A stretch of 64,000 bases of DNA from Candidatus Cetobacterium colombiensis (GTDB lineage Bacteria; Fusobacteriota; Fusobacteriia; Fusobacteriales; Fusobacteriaceae): contig NZ_JAVIKH010000010.1 of NCBI RefSeq assembly GCF_033962415.1, forward strand, positions 36,711-100,710, given 5' to 3'. This document shows, one piece after another, positions 44,679-52,887 of this stretch. Numbering within the stretch: the first letter of the stretch is position 1; each line of letters opens with the position of its first letter. A model generated the notes under the pieces. It searched no databases, was not told where the DNA came from, and saw only the letters and a program-made list of their open reading frames with translations. Both the position numbers and the translations under genes were made by a program.

Positions 44679-46829
44679 TTAAAACACTCCCTTTTCGTAG
44701 TTATAAGGTTTATATTTTCCTTTCCCTTCCAAAATATCTTTGATTTCATCTGGTGTTTCTGTTGTAAATTCTAAAACTAACTCTGATATTCCAATACTCT
44801 CTAAATACTTTCGATCCTTTAATATATTTAATGGTTGTTCTAAATATATTTCACTATTTCCAAGACTATTTTCAATTACTGTAAATTTATCCCCTTGTTC
44901 ATTTTCTATTATATCTATTTTATTTTTTGTTAGAGATAACTCTGTATACATAGCTCTTGGTTTTCCATAAACTAATATAGCTTTTTTTACCGTAGTTTCC
45001 CCTATCTCTTCTAATCTTCTAAAGCTAACTTCTGGAGATACTATAATTGTATCTACTTTTTCTAAATTAGAAAAATGATCAAATGCATAACGATTAGAAA
45101 TATTTAAATTCCATCCTAAAGTTATTTTTTCATTTTTATTTTCTAAAGCTTGATATAAATTTGTAGCCATTTTATTTTTTAAATCTATTTTTTCTAAATT
45201 ACCTTCTCTTGCTACATCAAATCCTTTAGAATAAATTTTATTTATCCCATAATTTTCTACAGCTATTTTTTGCTCTTCATTAGATACAATTGCAGATAAG
45301 ATACTAACTTTTTCTATTAAATCTTTTCTTAGCAATTTTTGTAATTCTAAATCACTTTGTCTTCTATAACTTTTTATTAATTTATTTAATAACTCTTTTA
45401 CAACATCTCTTTTTAATTGTTTTATAATTGAAATTGGTAAAAATATATCTTCATCTATTTCAACGCTATCAACAACTCCTCTAAAAGTAGTATCTCCTAT
45501 TTCAATTAATTTTTCTGTAATAGTTTCTTTAGTTGTTCCTCTATTTTTAGCTTTTTCTATTAAATTTTCTGATTCTAATTTAGCTTCTATAAGTTCTAAT
45601 CTATTATTTAATGTAGAAACTTTTATCTTAGCTTTTTCTCCCAATTTTCCAATAAACTCAAATTTTATTAAATGTTTTTTATCTATAGATTTTAACTTTA
45701 ATTCAATTAAATCATTTACTTCTTTTGAGTAGTTTCTAAAAACATATTTAGTACCATTTGGTAAATCTTTTAATATTAATGTTTCTCCTGGAAAAGCTTC
45801 TTTTTTATTTTTATCAAATTTAGTATCTATTTTATTTACATATGTTCCACCTAATTTTTCATAATCTTTTGATAAAAATGTTATTCCATCACCTAAAATT
45901 ATTTTTTCTTTTAATTTTAACTCTCTTCCATTTAAATCACCTATTATTTTTCCTAAATGACTTGCAAAATCTCTATTCATTATTTCTTTTGAACTTTTAT
46001 AAAAATAACCTGTTCCATATCCTCTATTAAATATATCAGAACTTTTTTCTTCTATATTTTTTCCTGATATCAACTCTTTATAATAATTAACTGTTTGGAA
46101 TACATAGTTAGGTTCTTTCATTCTTCCCTCTAATTTTATACTATCAATTCCAATCTCTTTCAACTTTTGTATCTCTTCATATCCATAAAGTTGATCTTTT
46201 GGACTTAGTAAATATCCTTCCTCTTCATCTTTTGAAGTATATTTTTTTCTACAAGGTTGGGCACACATTCCTCTGTTCCCACTACGTCCTCCTATAAAAC
46301 TACTCATATAACAATTTCCAGAGTATGATATACATAAAGCTCCTGATACAAATATTTCTAGCTCTATATCTGTTTTTTCTCTTATATTTTTTATCTCTTC
46401 AAAAGTTAACTCTCTTGGTAAAACAACTCTTTCAAAACCTATAGATTTTAAGTAATTTGCTTCAACATGATTTGCAACTGTCATTTGAGTACTTCCATGA
46501 AGTTCTAATCCTGGATAATTATTCTTTATAAATTCTGCTAATCCGAAATCTTGTACTATAACTGCATCTAAGCCATGTTTATATAGCTCTCTCAAATTAA
46601 TTGAAATTGCTTCAATTTCCACGTCCATCATTATTGTATTCAATGTTAAAAATACTTTCACACCTCTAGCATGTGCATAATCTAAAGCTTCTTTATACTC
46701 ATCTAAAGTTAAATTTACAGCATTTCTTCTAGCACCAAATCCTTTTAATCCCATATAAATTTCATCTGCACCTGCTTTTATTGCAGCATAAAATCTCTCA
46801 ATACTTCCTGCTGGAGCCACTATTTTCAT
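44679..46829 (-). CDS. U32 family peptidase / RlhA-like protein
   Basis: A 716-residue U32 protein. The N-terminal TIM-barrel-like U32 domain begins APAGSIERFYAAIKAGADEI and contains the family cysteine signature CISYSGNCYMSS with GNRGMCAQPCR (near 170-195), which can hold an iron-sulfur cluster. A collagenase-like C-terminal part follows. E. coli RlhA, a 23S rRNA hydroxycytidine synthase, has the same build, so an RNA hydroxylase role is at least as likely as protease activity. The start overlaps coaE by four bases. Confidence 0.88.
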   Translation of the reverse strand: MKIVAPAGSIERFYAAIKAGADEIYMGLKGFGARRNAVNLTLDEYKEALDYAHARGVKVFLTLNTIMMDVEIEAISINLRELYKHGLDAVIVQDFGLAEFIKNNYPGLELHGSTQMTVANHVEANYLKSIGFERVVLPRELTFEEIKNIREKTDIELEIFVSGALCISYSGNCYMSSFIGGRSGNRGMCAQPCRKKYTSKDEEEGYLLSPKDQLYGYEEIQKLKEIGIDSIKLEGRMKEPNYVFQTVNYYKELISGKNIEEKSSDIFNRGYGTGYFYKSSKEIMNRDFASHLGKIIGDLNGRELKLKEKIILGDGITFLSKDYEKLGGTYVNKIDTKFDKNKKEAFPGETLILKDLPNGTKYVFRNYSKEVNDLIELKLKSIDKKHLIKFEFIGKLGEKAKIKVSTLNNRLELIEAKLESENLIEKAKNRGTTKETITEKLIEIGDTTFRGVVDSVEIDEDIFLPISIIKQLKRDVVKELLNKLIKSYRRQSDLELQKLLRKDLIEKVSILSAIVSNEEQKIAVENYGINKIYSKGFDVAREGNLEKIDLKNKMATNLYQALENKNEKITLGWNLNISNRYAFDHFSNLEKVDTIIVSPEVSFRRLEEIGETTVKKAILVYGKPRAMYTELSLTKNKIDIIENEQGDKFTVIENSLGNSEIYLEQPLNILKDRKYLESIGISELVLEFTTETPDEIKDILEGKGKYKPYNYEKGVF

Positions 46830-47422
46830 ATTTTTCCTCTTTCTAAATCTTTTATTACTTTTCTAATTTTTTCTTCTAATTCTTCAATCTTCCCATTATT
46901 ATTTATTATTATATCGCCTTTTTTTATTTTTTCTTCTCGAGGCATCTGTGCTTCGATTATTTTTTTTATTAGCTCTATATCAATTCCATCTCTAGCTTTT
47001 ATTCTATTCATTTGAATTTCTGGATCTATATCTATAACCAAAACTTTATTACAATATTTTTCCAAATTTACTTCAAATAACAAAGGTACATCAAATACTA
47101 TAATTTCATTTGTTTCTTTGTATTCAAAATATAATTTTTTATATTTTTCTATAACTTTAGGATGTATAATTTCATTTAAAATCTCTAATTTTTTTTTATC
47201 ATGAAAAACTTCTTTTTTTAATAATTCTTTGTTTAAATTATTTTTATTTATATCTATAAATTTTTTTCCTAATCTTTCTTTTATTTCATTCTTTATTATA
47301 TCTGTTTCTAAAATCTTTTTAGCTATTACATCTGCATCAAATACTTTTATTCCCATAGATATAAATATTTTACTAGCTGTTGATTTTCCACTTCCAATGC
47401 CACCAGTTAATCCTAATATCAT
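46826..47422 (-). CDS. coaE: Dephospho-CoA kinase
   Basis: Last step of coenzyme A synthesis. The 198-residue P-loop kinase has GLTGGIGSGKSTASKIF at 4-20, FDADVIAKKIL near 33, IHPKVIEKYK near 86 and VFDVPLLFE near 108, all CoaE signatures. It is the first gene of the coaE-U32-pgpA-cinA-XRE-DAK2 cluster and overlaps the U32 gene by four bases. Confidence 0.95.
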   Translation of the reverse strand: MILGLTGGIGSGKSTASKIFISMGIKVFDADVIAKKILETDIIKNEIKERLGKKFIDINKNNLNKELLKKEVFHDKKKLEILNEIIHPKVIEKYKKLYFEYKETNEIIVFDVPLLFEVNLEKYCNKVLVIDIDPEIQMNRIKARDGIDIELIKKIIEAQMPREEKIKKGDIIINNNGKIEELEEKIRKVIKDLERGKI

Positions 47423-47480
47423 TGCGTTCTCCTTAAAAATAGAATATATTATATTTTATCATATTTTCTGACTTTTTTTG

Positions 47481-47514
47481 TAAAAAAAAAGAGTGAAATT
47501 TTAATTTCACTCTT
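47481..47514 (-). terminator. Intrinsic terminator after the cold shock gene
   Basis: AAGAGTGAAATT and AATTTCACTCTT form a 12-base stem with a 2-base loop, followed by nine T on the minus strand. Confidence 0.88.
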
Positions 47515-47527
47515 GGTTTTATATTTA

Positions 47528-47728
47528 TTAAGCTGCAGTTACGTCTTTAGCTATTGGTCCTTTATTTCCTTCTTCTACAACAAATGAAACATTTTGTCCT
47601 TCTTCTAAAGTTCTAAATCCTTCCCCTACAATTCCAGTAAAGTGTACGAAATAATCTTGCCCCTCTTCGCATGTTACAAAACCAAATCCTTTTTCTTTGT
47701 TAAACCATTTAACAGTTCCCTTTAACAT
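47528..47728 (-). CDS. csp: Cold shock domain protein
   Basis: A 66-residue CspA/CspB-type single-stranded nucleic acid chaperone. RNP1 is KGFGFVTCE (near 13-21) and RNP2 is DYFVHFTGI (near 26-34). The aromatic face (W8, F15, F17, F27, H29, F30) is present. It is monocistronic, with a consensus promoter, a leader of about 50 bases and a strong terminator. Confidence 0.95.
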   Translation of the reverse strand: MLKGTVKWFNKEKGFGFVTCEEGQDYFVHFTGIVGEGFRTLEEGQNVSFVVEEGNKGPIAKDVTAA

Positions 47729-47786
47729 TTTAAACCTCCAAATTTTATAAAGTATTGTTAAGTCCCCCTAGGCACTTTATGGATAT

Positions 47787-47815
47787 ATTATACATTAAAT
47801 ATATTGTATTTGCAA
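47787..47815 (-). promoter_or_regulatory. Promoter of the cold shock gene
   Basis: TTGCAA and TATAAT with 17-base spacing on the minus strand. The leader between here and the start contains ATAAAGT and ACTTTAT, which can pair. Confidence 0.8.
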
Positions 47816-47913
47816 TACAATTTGTTTGTTTTTTGAAGAAAAAAAATGTTTATAGTTTATATTTTAAATTTATTACATTTATTTATTTTTGTCCACTTAT
47901 ATAATATTCTATA

Positions 47914-47946
47914 TAAAAAAAGAGAACTACATTTGTAGTTCTCTTT
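47914..47946 (-). terminator. Intrinsic terminator after rplQ (end of the ribosomal cluster)
   Basis: AAAGAGAACTACA and TGTAGTTCTCTTT form a 13-base stem with a 2-base loop, then a T-run on the minus strand. Confidence 0.9.
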
Positions 47947-47959
47947 CAACGAATTAGTA

Positions 47960-48310
47960 TTAAACTAACTCGATTATAGCCATCTCAGCAGAATCTCCCT
48001 TTCTTACAGAAGTTCTGATGATTCTTGTGTATCCACCGTTTCTCTCAGCATACTTTGGAGCTAAATCGTTAAATAACTTAGCTACAGCCTCTTCGCTTCT
48101 TAAGAAAGCGAAAGCTTGTCTTCTGTGAGCAAGAGTTCCTTTTTTACCAAGAGTAACCATTCTCTCAGCAAACTTTCTAAGCTCTTTTGCTCTAGTAACA
48201 GTAGTTTCTATTCTATCTGATAAAATTAGAGATATTGTTAAGTTCATTAACATAGCTTTTCTATGGTCAGCTCTTCTCCCTAACTTTCTATATGATTTAT
48301 TGTGGTTCAT
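47960..48310 (-). CDS. rplQ: 50S ribosomal protein L17
   Basis: A 116-residue L17 with its characteristic start [20 protein letters not shown] and the [21 protein letters not shown] core (here [18 protein letters not shown]). It binds 23S rRNA near the polypeptide exit region. It is the last gene of the alpha operon, 24 bases after rpoA, ahead of a strong terminator. Confidence 0.97.
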   Translation of the reverse strand: MNHNKSYRKLGRRADHRKAMLMNLTISLILSDRIETTVTRAKELRKFAERMVTLGKKGTLAHRRQAFAFLRSEEAVAKLFNDLAPKYAERNGGYTRIIRTSVRKGDSAEMAIIELV

Positions 48311-48334
48311 TAGTCAGTTAGCCTCCTTATCTAA

Positions 48335-49312
48335 TTATTCTACAGATCCATTTCCGTTCAGATCGAACCCAAGTTCTTTCATCTTTTCAAGGATCTCATC
48401 TAGTGATTTTCTTCCTAGATTCTTTATCTTTAGAAGTTCGTTCATTGACATTCTTGCCAACTGCCCAACTTCCTCTATTCCAGCTTTCTTTAAACAGTTA
48501 AATGATCTAACTGTTAAATCTAGCTCTTCTATTCTTGTATTTAATACATCATCAGCTTTGCTTGTTGATGCTGGAGTTTCCTCCTCTTCCTCAAGATCTA
48601 CTCTTAAGTGATCCATTCTGTTTCCTAAATCTAGGAAAGGATCTAAGTGATACTTTAGAAGCTCTATAGCATAAGAAACAGCATCTCTTATTTCTACACT
48701 TCCATCAGTCTCTATGTTTAAAGTTAACTTATCGAAATCAGTCATTCTTCCAACCATTGTATCCTGAACTGAGTAAGATACTTTTCTGATTGGTGTATAT
48801 ATAGCATCAACTGCTATAAAGTCTACAGCCCAATCTTTTTTCTCTATCTCTTCAGCAACAACAAATCCTTCACCAGTATCAACTATAAATTCCATATCGA
48901 TCTCTCTATCTGTAGTTAATGTACAGATAATTTGATCAGGATTTACAATTTCTAATCCAATATCTGGTATTATATCAGCAGCTGTAACAGTCTTAGGTCC
49001 CTTTGCAGAAAGAGTCATTTTTCTTTCTCCAGCAGTTTCTGCCTTTATTACTACCTCTTTTACATTTAGCAGTATCTCAGTTACAGCTTCTTTTACACCT
49101 TCCATAACTGAAAACTCGCTTAGTACTCCATCAATTCTTACTCCCTTAATGGCAGCACCAGGTATAGATGATAGTAAAACTCTTCTCAAAGCATTACCAA
49201 TTGTATGTCCATATCCTCTATATAAAGGTTCAATAACATATTGACCAGAAAAGTCACTTGTTTTTAATTCGGTAATGTTAATGCCCTTAGCATGTTTTTC
49301 TATTTTTAACAT
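48335..49312 (-). CDS. rpoA: RNA polymerase alpha subunit
   Basis: A 325-residue alpha subunit. The N-terminal dimerisation domain (EPLYRGYGHTIGNALRRVLL near 28-47, SIPGAAIKGVRIDGVLSEFS) nucleates polymerase assembly. The C-terminal domain after about 245 (DLTVRSFNCLKKAGIEEVGQ, KNLGRKSLDEI) contacts UP elements and activators. Placed between rpsD and rplQ as in most bacteria. Confidence 0.98.
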   Translation of the reverse strand: MLKIEKHAKGINITELKTSDFSGQYVIEPLYRGYGHTIGNALRRVLLSSIPGAAIKGVRIDGVLSEFSVMEGVKEAVTEILLNVKEVVIKAETAGERKMTLSAKGPKTVTAADIIPDIGLEIVNPDQIICTLTTDREIDMEFIVDTGEGFVVAEEIEKKDWAVDFIAVDAIYTPIRKVSYSVQDTMVGRMTDFDKLTLNIETDGSVEIRDAVSYAIELLKYHLDPFLDLGNRMDHLRVDLEEEEETPASTSKADDVLNTRIEELDLTVRSFNCLKKAGIEEVGQLARMSMNELLKIKNLGRKSLDEILEKMKELGFDLNGNGSVE

Positions 49313-49338
49313 TTAATCAACTCCTGTCAAAGGATTTA

Positions 49339-49926
49339 TTATCTTGAATAGAACTCAACTATTAAAGCTTCGTTTAGATCGAAATCTAAGTCGTCTTTAG
49401 TTGGGTTCTGAAGAACTTTTCCTGCGAAGTTAGCTTTATCTAACTCTAACCATGCTGGAACTGCTTTCTCTTCTACTGCAGTTTTGATTAACTCAATGTT
49501 CTTTGAGTTCTCAATTACAGATACTACATCCCCTGCTTTTACTCTATAAGATGCAATGTTAACTCTTCTTCCGTTAACAGCAATGTGTCCGTGAGACACG
49601 ATTTGTCTAGCTTGTCTTCTAGTTTTAGCGAATCCTAGTCTGTAAACTACGTTCTCTAATCTTCTCTCTAAATATTGGATTAAAGTTAAACCAGTAACTC
49701 CATCCTTTCTTGAAGCCTCATCATATAATTTTCTGAATTGCTTCTCCATTACATTGTATATAAATTTAGCTTTTTGCTTTTCATTTAACTGTATTGCATA
49801 CTCTGTAGGCTTTTTGTTTGCATTTGGTCTTGGCCCTCTATTAGAAGATTTGTTTACTCCTAAAATAACTGGATCAATTCCAAGAGCTCTACATTTCTTT
49901 AAAACAGGTTGTCTATTTCTTGCCAT
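49339..49926 (-). CDS. rpsD: 30S ribosomal protein S4
   Basis: A 195-residue S4 that starts 16S rRNA folding of the 30S body. The core is followed by an S4 RNA-binding domain (RLENVVYRLGFAKTRRQARQ near 88-107, HGHIAVNGRRVNIASYRV). The N-terminal four-Cys zinc knuckle of some S4 proteins is absent. S4 is the known autoregulator of alpha operons in E. coli and of rpsD in Bacillus, which is relevant to the leader before rpsM. Confidence 0.97.
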   Translation of the reverse strand: MARNRQPVLKKCRALGIDPVILGVNKSSNRGPRPNANKKPTEYAIQLNEKQKAKFIYNVMEKQFRKLYDEASRKDGVTGLTLIQYLERRLENVVYRLGFAKTRRQARQIVSHGHIAVNGRRVNIASYRVKAGDVVSVIENSKNIELIKTAVEEKAVPAWLELDKANFAGKVLQNPTKDDLDFDLNEALIVEFYSR

Positions 49927-49987
49927 CTCTTTATTGTTCCTCCTTACACTTAATAAATTTCTACGATAATGAGCTTAGAAAAGTGTA

Positions 49988-50377
49988 TTACACTCTTCTT
50001 CTTTTTGGTGGTCTACATCCGTTGTGTGGAACTGGAGTTACATCAGTTATCTTTGTAACCTCTAATCCTGCTGCTTGTAGAGATCTGATACATGCCTCTC
50101 TACCTGATCCAGGTCCTTTCACTTTTACTTCAACCTTCTTCATTCCGTTTTCCATTGCGATTTGAGCTGCTTGCTCTGCTGCGATTTGAGCTGCGAATGG
50201 AGTTCCTTTTTTAGTTCCCTTGAAACCAGAAGTTCCTCCTGATTTCCAGCTTACTACTTTACCTTCCACATCAGTAATTGCTACTATTGTGTTATTGAAA
50301 GTTGAGTGTATATGAGCTACTCCGTTAGGAATATTTTTCAATTTCTTCTTGATTTTAGCTACTTTCTTCTTAGCCAA
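49988..50377 (-). CDS. rpsK: 30S ribosomal protein S11
   Basis: A 129-residue S11 of the 30S platform, with [18 protein letters not shown] near 19-36 and the C-terminal [20 protein letters not shown]. The start codon is TTG at 50377, preceded by GGAGG at good spacing; no ATG fits the conserved N terminus. It lies between rpsM and rpsD. Confidence 0.97.
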   Translation of the reverse strand: MAKKKVAKIKKKLKNIPNGVAHIHSTFNNTIVAITDVEGKVVSWKSGGTSGFKGTKKGTPFAAQIAAEQAAQIAMENGMKKVEVKVKGPGSGREACIRSLQAAGLEVTKITDVTPVPHNGCRPPKRRRV

Positions 50378-50433
50378 TTTAGCTACCTCCTTACGATAAA
50401 ATTCCGTTCTTTATACTACAATTAGCTTTTAAA

Positions 50434-50790
50434 CTATCTCTTTATAGGCTTTTTAGGTCCTTTTCTAGTTCTTGCATTTGTTTTTGACTTTTGTCCTCTT
50501 ACTGGTAAGTTCATCTTGTGTCTTGAACCTCTGTAACATCTGATGTCCATAAGTCTCTTTATTGCAAGTCTGATCTCTTTTCTAAGATCTCCCTCTACCT
50601 TGATAGTTTCAACAATGGCTCTGATTTTGTTTAACTCTTCTTCAGTTAAATCCTTTACTCTAGTGTCAAAGTTTACTCCTGCTTCTGTTAATACTTTTTG
50701 TGAAGTTGGTTTTCCAATTCCGTAAACATAAGTTAAAGCAATCTCTACTCTTTTGTTTCTAGGAATATCTACTCCTGCGATTCTAGCCAA
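50434..50790 (-). CDS. rpsM: 30S ribosomal protein S13
   Basis: A 118-residue S13, which contacts the P-site tRNA and bridges to the 50S subunit. It has [20 protein letters not shown] at the N terminus and the basic tail [18 protein letters not shown]. The start is TTG at 50790 with GAGGAGG 8 bases upstream. It follows a 153-base structured gap after rpmJ that may control it. Confidence 0.97.
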   Translation of the reverse strand: MARIAGVDIPRNKRVEIALTYVYGIGKPTSQKVLTEAGVNFDTRVKDLTEEELNKIRAIVETIKVEGDLRKEIRLAIKRLMDIRCYRGSRHKMNLPVRGQKSKTNARTRKGPKKPIKR

Positions 50791-50943
50791 AATTTTTCCT
50801 CCTCTTCCGAAAATTTATATATCCGTCGGTATATTAACCGACTAAGACTTTCTTCGGTATGCCTCTTTCGAGTACTAGCTCTACAGCCTAACATACCTTT
50901 ACAGTACTTCCCATGTCAGTACTAGTTTGCAAAACTTTTCAAG
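50791..50943 (-). promoter_or_regulatory. Structured leader between rpmJ and rpsM (candidate r-protein regulatory RNA)
   Basis: This 153-base gap is by far the longest inside the spc-alpha part of the cluster. On the minus strand it can form GTTT-TGC-AAAC, AGTACT with AGTACT, GGTATG with CATACC enclosing a CTC-GAAA-GAG tetraloop, and GTCGGT-TAATAT-ACCGAC. CCGAA after CATACC can also pair with TTCGG at 50799-50811, next to the rpsM binding site, giving a possible pseudoknot. In E. coli S4 binds a pseudoknot leader at this same position; equivalence here is inference. Confidence 0.55.
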
Positions 50944-51057
50944 TTATCCTTGTACTTGTTTGTGCTTAGGGTTTTCACAGATTACTCTGATTTTCCCGTG
51001 TCTCTTGATAACTTTACATTTGTCACAAATAGGCTTAATTGATACTCTTACTTTCAC
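50944..51057 (-). CDS. rpmJ: 50S ribosomal protein L36
   Basis: A 37-residue L36 that is easily missed because of its size. It begins [20 protein letters not shown] after the initiator and Lys2. The zinc ligands C11, C14, C27 and H32 are all present, so it is the zinc-binding (C+) form. The GTG start at 51057 follows GAGGAGG. It lies between infA and rpsM. Confidence 0.95.
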   Translation of the reverse strand: MKVRVSIKPICDKCKVIKRHGKIRVICENPKHKQVQG

Positions 51058-51085
51058 TTAATTACCTCCTCTCGTGATCATAACC

Positions 51086-51304
51086 TTACTTTTTTCTGTA
51101 TACTATTCTTCCCCTAGATAAATCATACGGAGAAATTTGTACCGTTACTTTGTCTCCAGGTAAAATTTTGATATAGTTCATTCTCATTTTACCAGAGATG
51201 TGCCCTAAAATTGTGTGTCCATTTTCTAATTCCACTTTAAACATCGCATTTGGAAGGGCCTCTAATATAGTTCCTTCTAATTCGATAACATCCTTTTTCG
51301 ACAT
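51086..51304 (-). CDS. infA: Translation initiation factor IF-1
   Basis: A 72-residue S1-like OB-fold protein that occupies the ribosomal A site during initiation. It starts [20 protein letters not shown] and contains the core [19 protein letters not shown]. The ATG at 51304 follows AGGAGG; an in-frame ATG nine codons earlier lies upstream of that site and is not used. Located between map and rpmJ. Confidence 0.97.
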   Translation of the reverse strand: MSKKDVIELEGTILEALPNAMFKVELENGHTILGHISGKMRMNYIKILPGDKVTVQISPYDLSRGRIVYRKK

Positions 51305-51394
51305 ACTACCTCCTATCGAACAGAAATTCATATTATTTTAACATTTATTTTACAAAAAGTCTAGTTTAATTTTAATAATTTTTTGTTATTTTTA

Positions 51395-52162
51395 TTAAAC
51401 TAACTCAGTTAAAATAACAGGTTTTCCGTCTATTATGGCTACAGTGTGCTCAAAATGAGCTGAACGCTTTCCGTCTCTTGTTACAACTGTCCAACCATCA
51501 TCGGTTATATTCACTTTGTAGGTTCCAATATTAACCATTGGCTCTATTGCTAATACCATTCCATCTTCTATTTTAAGACCTCTTCCTTTTCTTCCATAAT
51601 TTGGAATACAAGGATCTTCATGCATAGCTTTTCCTACTCCGTGCCCAGCAAAATCTTTAACTACAGTAAATCCATTTGATTCAACATATTTTTGGATTGC
51701 ATTTCCTACATCTCCTAATCTGTTTCCAGCAAATGCTTGCTCTATTCCAATTCTTCTAGCTTCTTTAGTAACATCTATAAGTTTTTGAGATTCTTCATCT
51801 ATTTGACCAACAGGATAAGTTATTGCAGAATCTCCATAAAAACCATCCATTCTTGCAACTACATCCACACTTACTATGTCTCCATTTTGTAGAATTCTAT
51901 TTTCTTTTGGAATACCATGTACTACTTCTTCGTTTACAGAAATACATGAACCTGCAGGATAAGGATTTATTGGTCCTCCTACACCTATTGTAGCTGGTTC
52001 TGCTCCATTCTCTATTAAGTATTTTTCAATAATTTGATTCAGTTCATATGTTGAAACTCCCGGTTTTATAAATTGCGGTAAATACTCTTCATATAACTTT
52101 GCAATCAATTGACATGGTTTTTTTATTTTTTCTATTTCTTCTATAGTTTTTATTATAACCAT
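51395..52162 (-). CDS. map: Methionine aminopeptidase type I
   Basis: Removes initiator methionine from nascent proteins. The 255-residue M24A enzyme shows the metal-ligand segments SVDVVARMDGFYGDSA (Asp pair, near 97-112), GHGVGKAMHEDP (His, near 170) and AIEPMVNIG plus HFEHTVAI (Glu pair). A conserved NEEVVHGIP lies near 77. It follows adk and precedes infA. Confidence 0.96.
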   Translation of the reverse strand: MVIIKTIEEIEKIKKPCQLIAKLYEEYLPQFIKPGVSTYELNQIIEKYLIENGAEPATIGVGGPINPYPAGSCISVNEEVVHGIPKENRILQNGDIVSVDVVARMDGFYGDSAITYPVGQIDEESQKLIDVTKEARRIGIEQAFAGNRLGDVGNAIQKYVESNGFTVVKDFAGHGVGKAMHEDPCIPNYGRKGRGLKIEDGMVLAIEPMVNIGTYKVNITDDGWTVVTRDGKRSAHFEHTVAIIDGKPVILTELV

Positions 52163-52186
52163 ATTTTTCCTTTCTGGTTTCTAAAG

Positions 52187-52828
52187 TTATCCTAAAATAT
52201 TAAAGATTTCCTTTGCAATGTCATTAATCTCTTTAGTTCCGTCTAATTCAACCATAACTCCTCTTTCAGAGTAAAAATTAAATAATGGAGCTGTTTGATC
52301 ATGATATGCAGCTAATCTTTTTTCTACTGTTTCTTTATTATCATCTTTTCTGATGATTAAATCAGATCCACAATAATCACATTTTCCTTCCACTTTTGGA
52401 GGGTTATTTACAATATGGAAAGAAGCACCACAGTTTGGACAAACTCTTCTTCCTACAACTCTACCAACGATTAACTCATCTGGTACATTTAAAGAAATTA
52501 CTTTGTCTAAATTCATATTTAACTCTTTTAAAAGTAATTCTAAAGCTTCAGCCTGAGCTAAAGTTCTTGGGAATCCATCTAAAATAAATCCTTTTTTACA
52601 ATCTTCTTGAGATAATCTATCTTTTATTATTCCTATCATAGTCGAATCTGGAACTAATTTTCCTTCGTCCATAAACTTTTTAGCTTCCATTCCCATTTCT
52701 GTTCCTTCAGAAATAGCAGCTCTTAGCATATCTCCAGTTGAAATTTGTGGAATTCCATATTTATCTATTATGAATTTTGCTTGAGTTCCTTTTCCTGCAC
52801 CAGGTGCTCCAAATAACATTATATTCAT
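52187..52828 (-). CDS. adk: Adenylate kinase
   Basis: Interconverts AMP, ADP and ATP. The 213 residues begin MNIMLFGAPGAGKGTQAKF, with the P-loop at 7-15. The NMP-binding region (STGDMLRAAI) and LID domain are present; the LID has four cysteines (CPNC and CDYC), so it binds zinc. The ATG at 52828 follows AAAGGAG; a longer frame from 52882 would run through the hairpin after secY. Confidence 0.97.
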   Translation of the reverse strand: MNIMLFGAPGAGKGTQAKFIIDKYGIPQISTGDMLRAAISEGTEMGMEAKKFMDEGKLVPDSTMIGIIKDRLSQEDCKKGFILDGFPRTLAQAEALELLLKELNMNLDKVISLNVPDELIVGRVVGRRVCPNCGASFHIVNNPPKVEGKCDYCGSDLIIRKDDNKETVEKRLAAYHDQTAPLFNFYSERGVMVELDGTKEINDIAKEIFNILG

Positions 52829-52850
52829 TATTTTATCTCCTTTATTTTTA

Positions 52851-52881
52851 AAATAAAAATGGCACGACATATGCCGTGCCA
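52851..52881 (-). terminator. Terminator-like hairpin between secY and adk
   Basis: TGGCACG and CGTGCCA form a GC-rich 7-base stem with an 8-base loop, followed on the minus strand by TTTTTATTTT. It begins 7 bases after the secY stop. Since no promoter fits before adk, it may act as a partial attenuator. Confidence 0.7.
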
Positions 52882-52887
52882 AAGATT

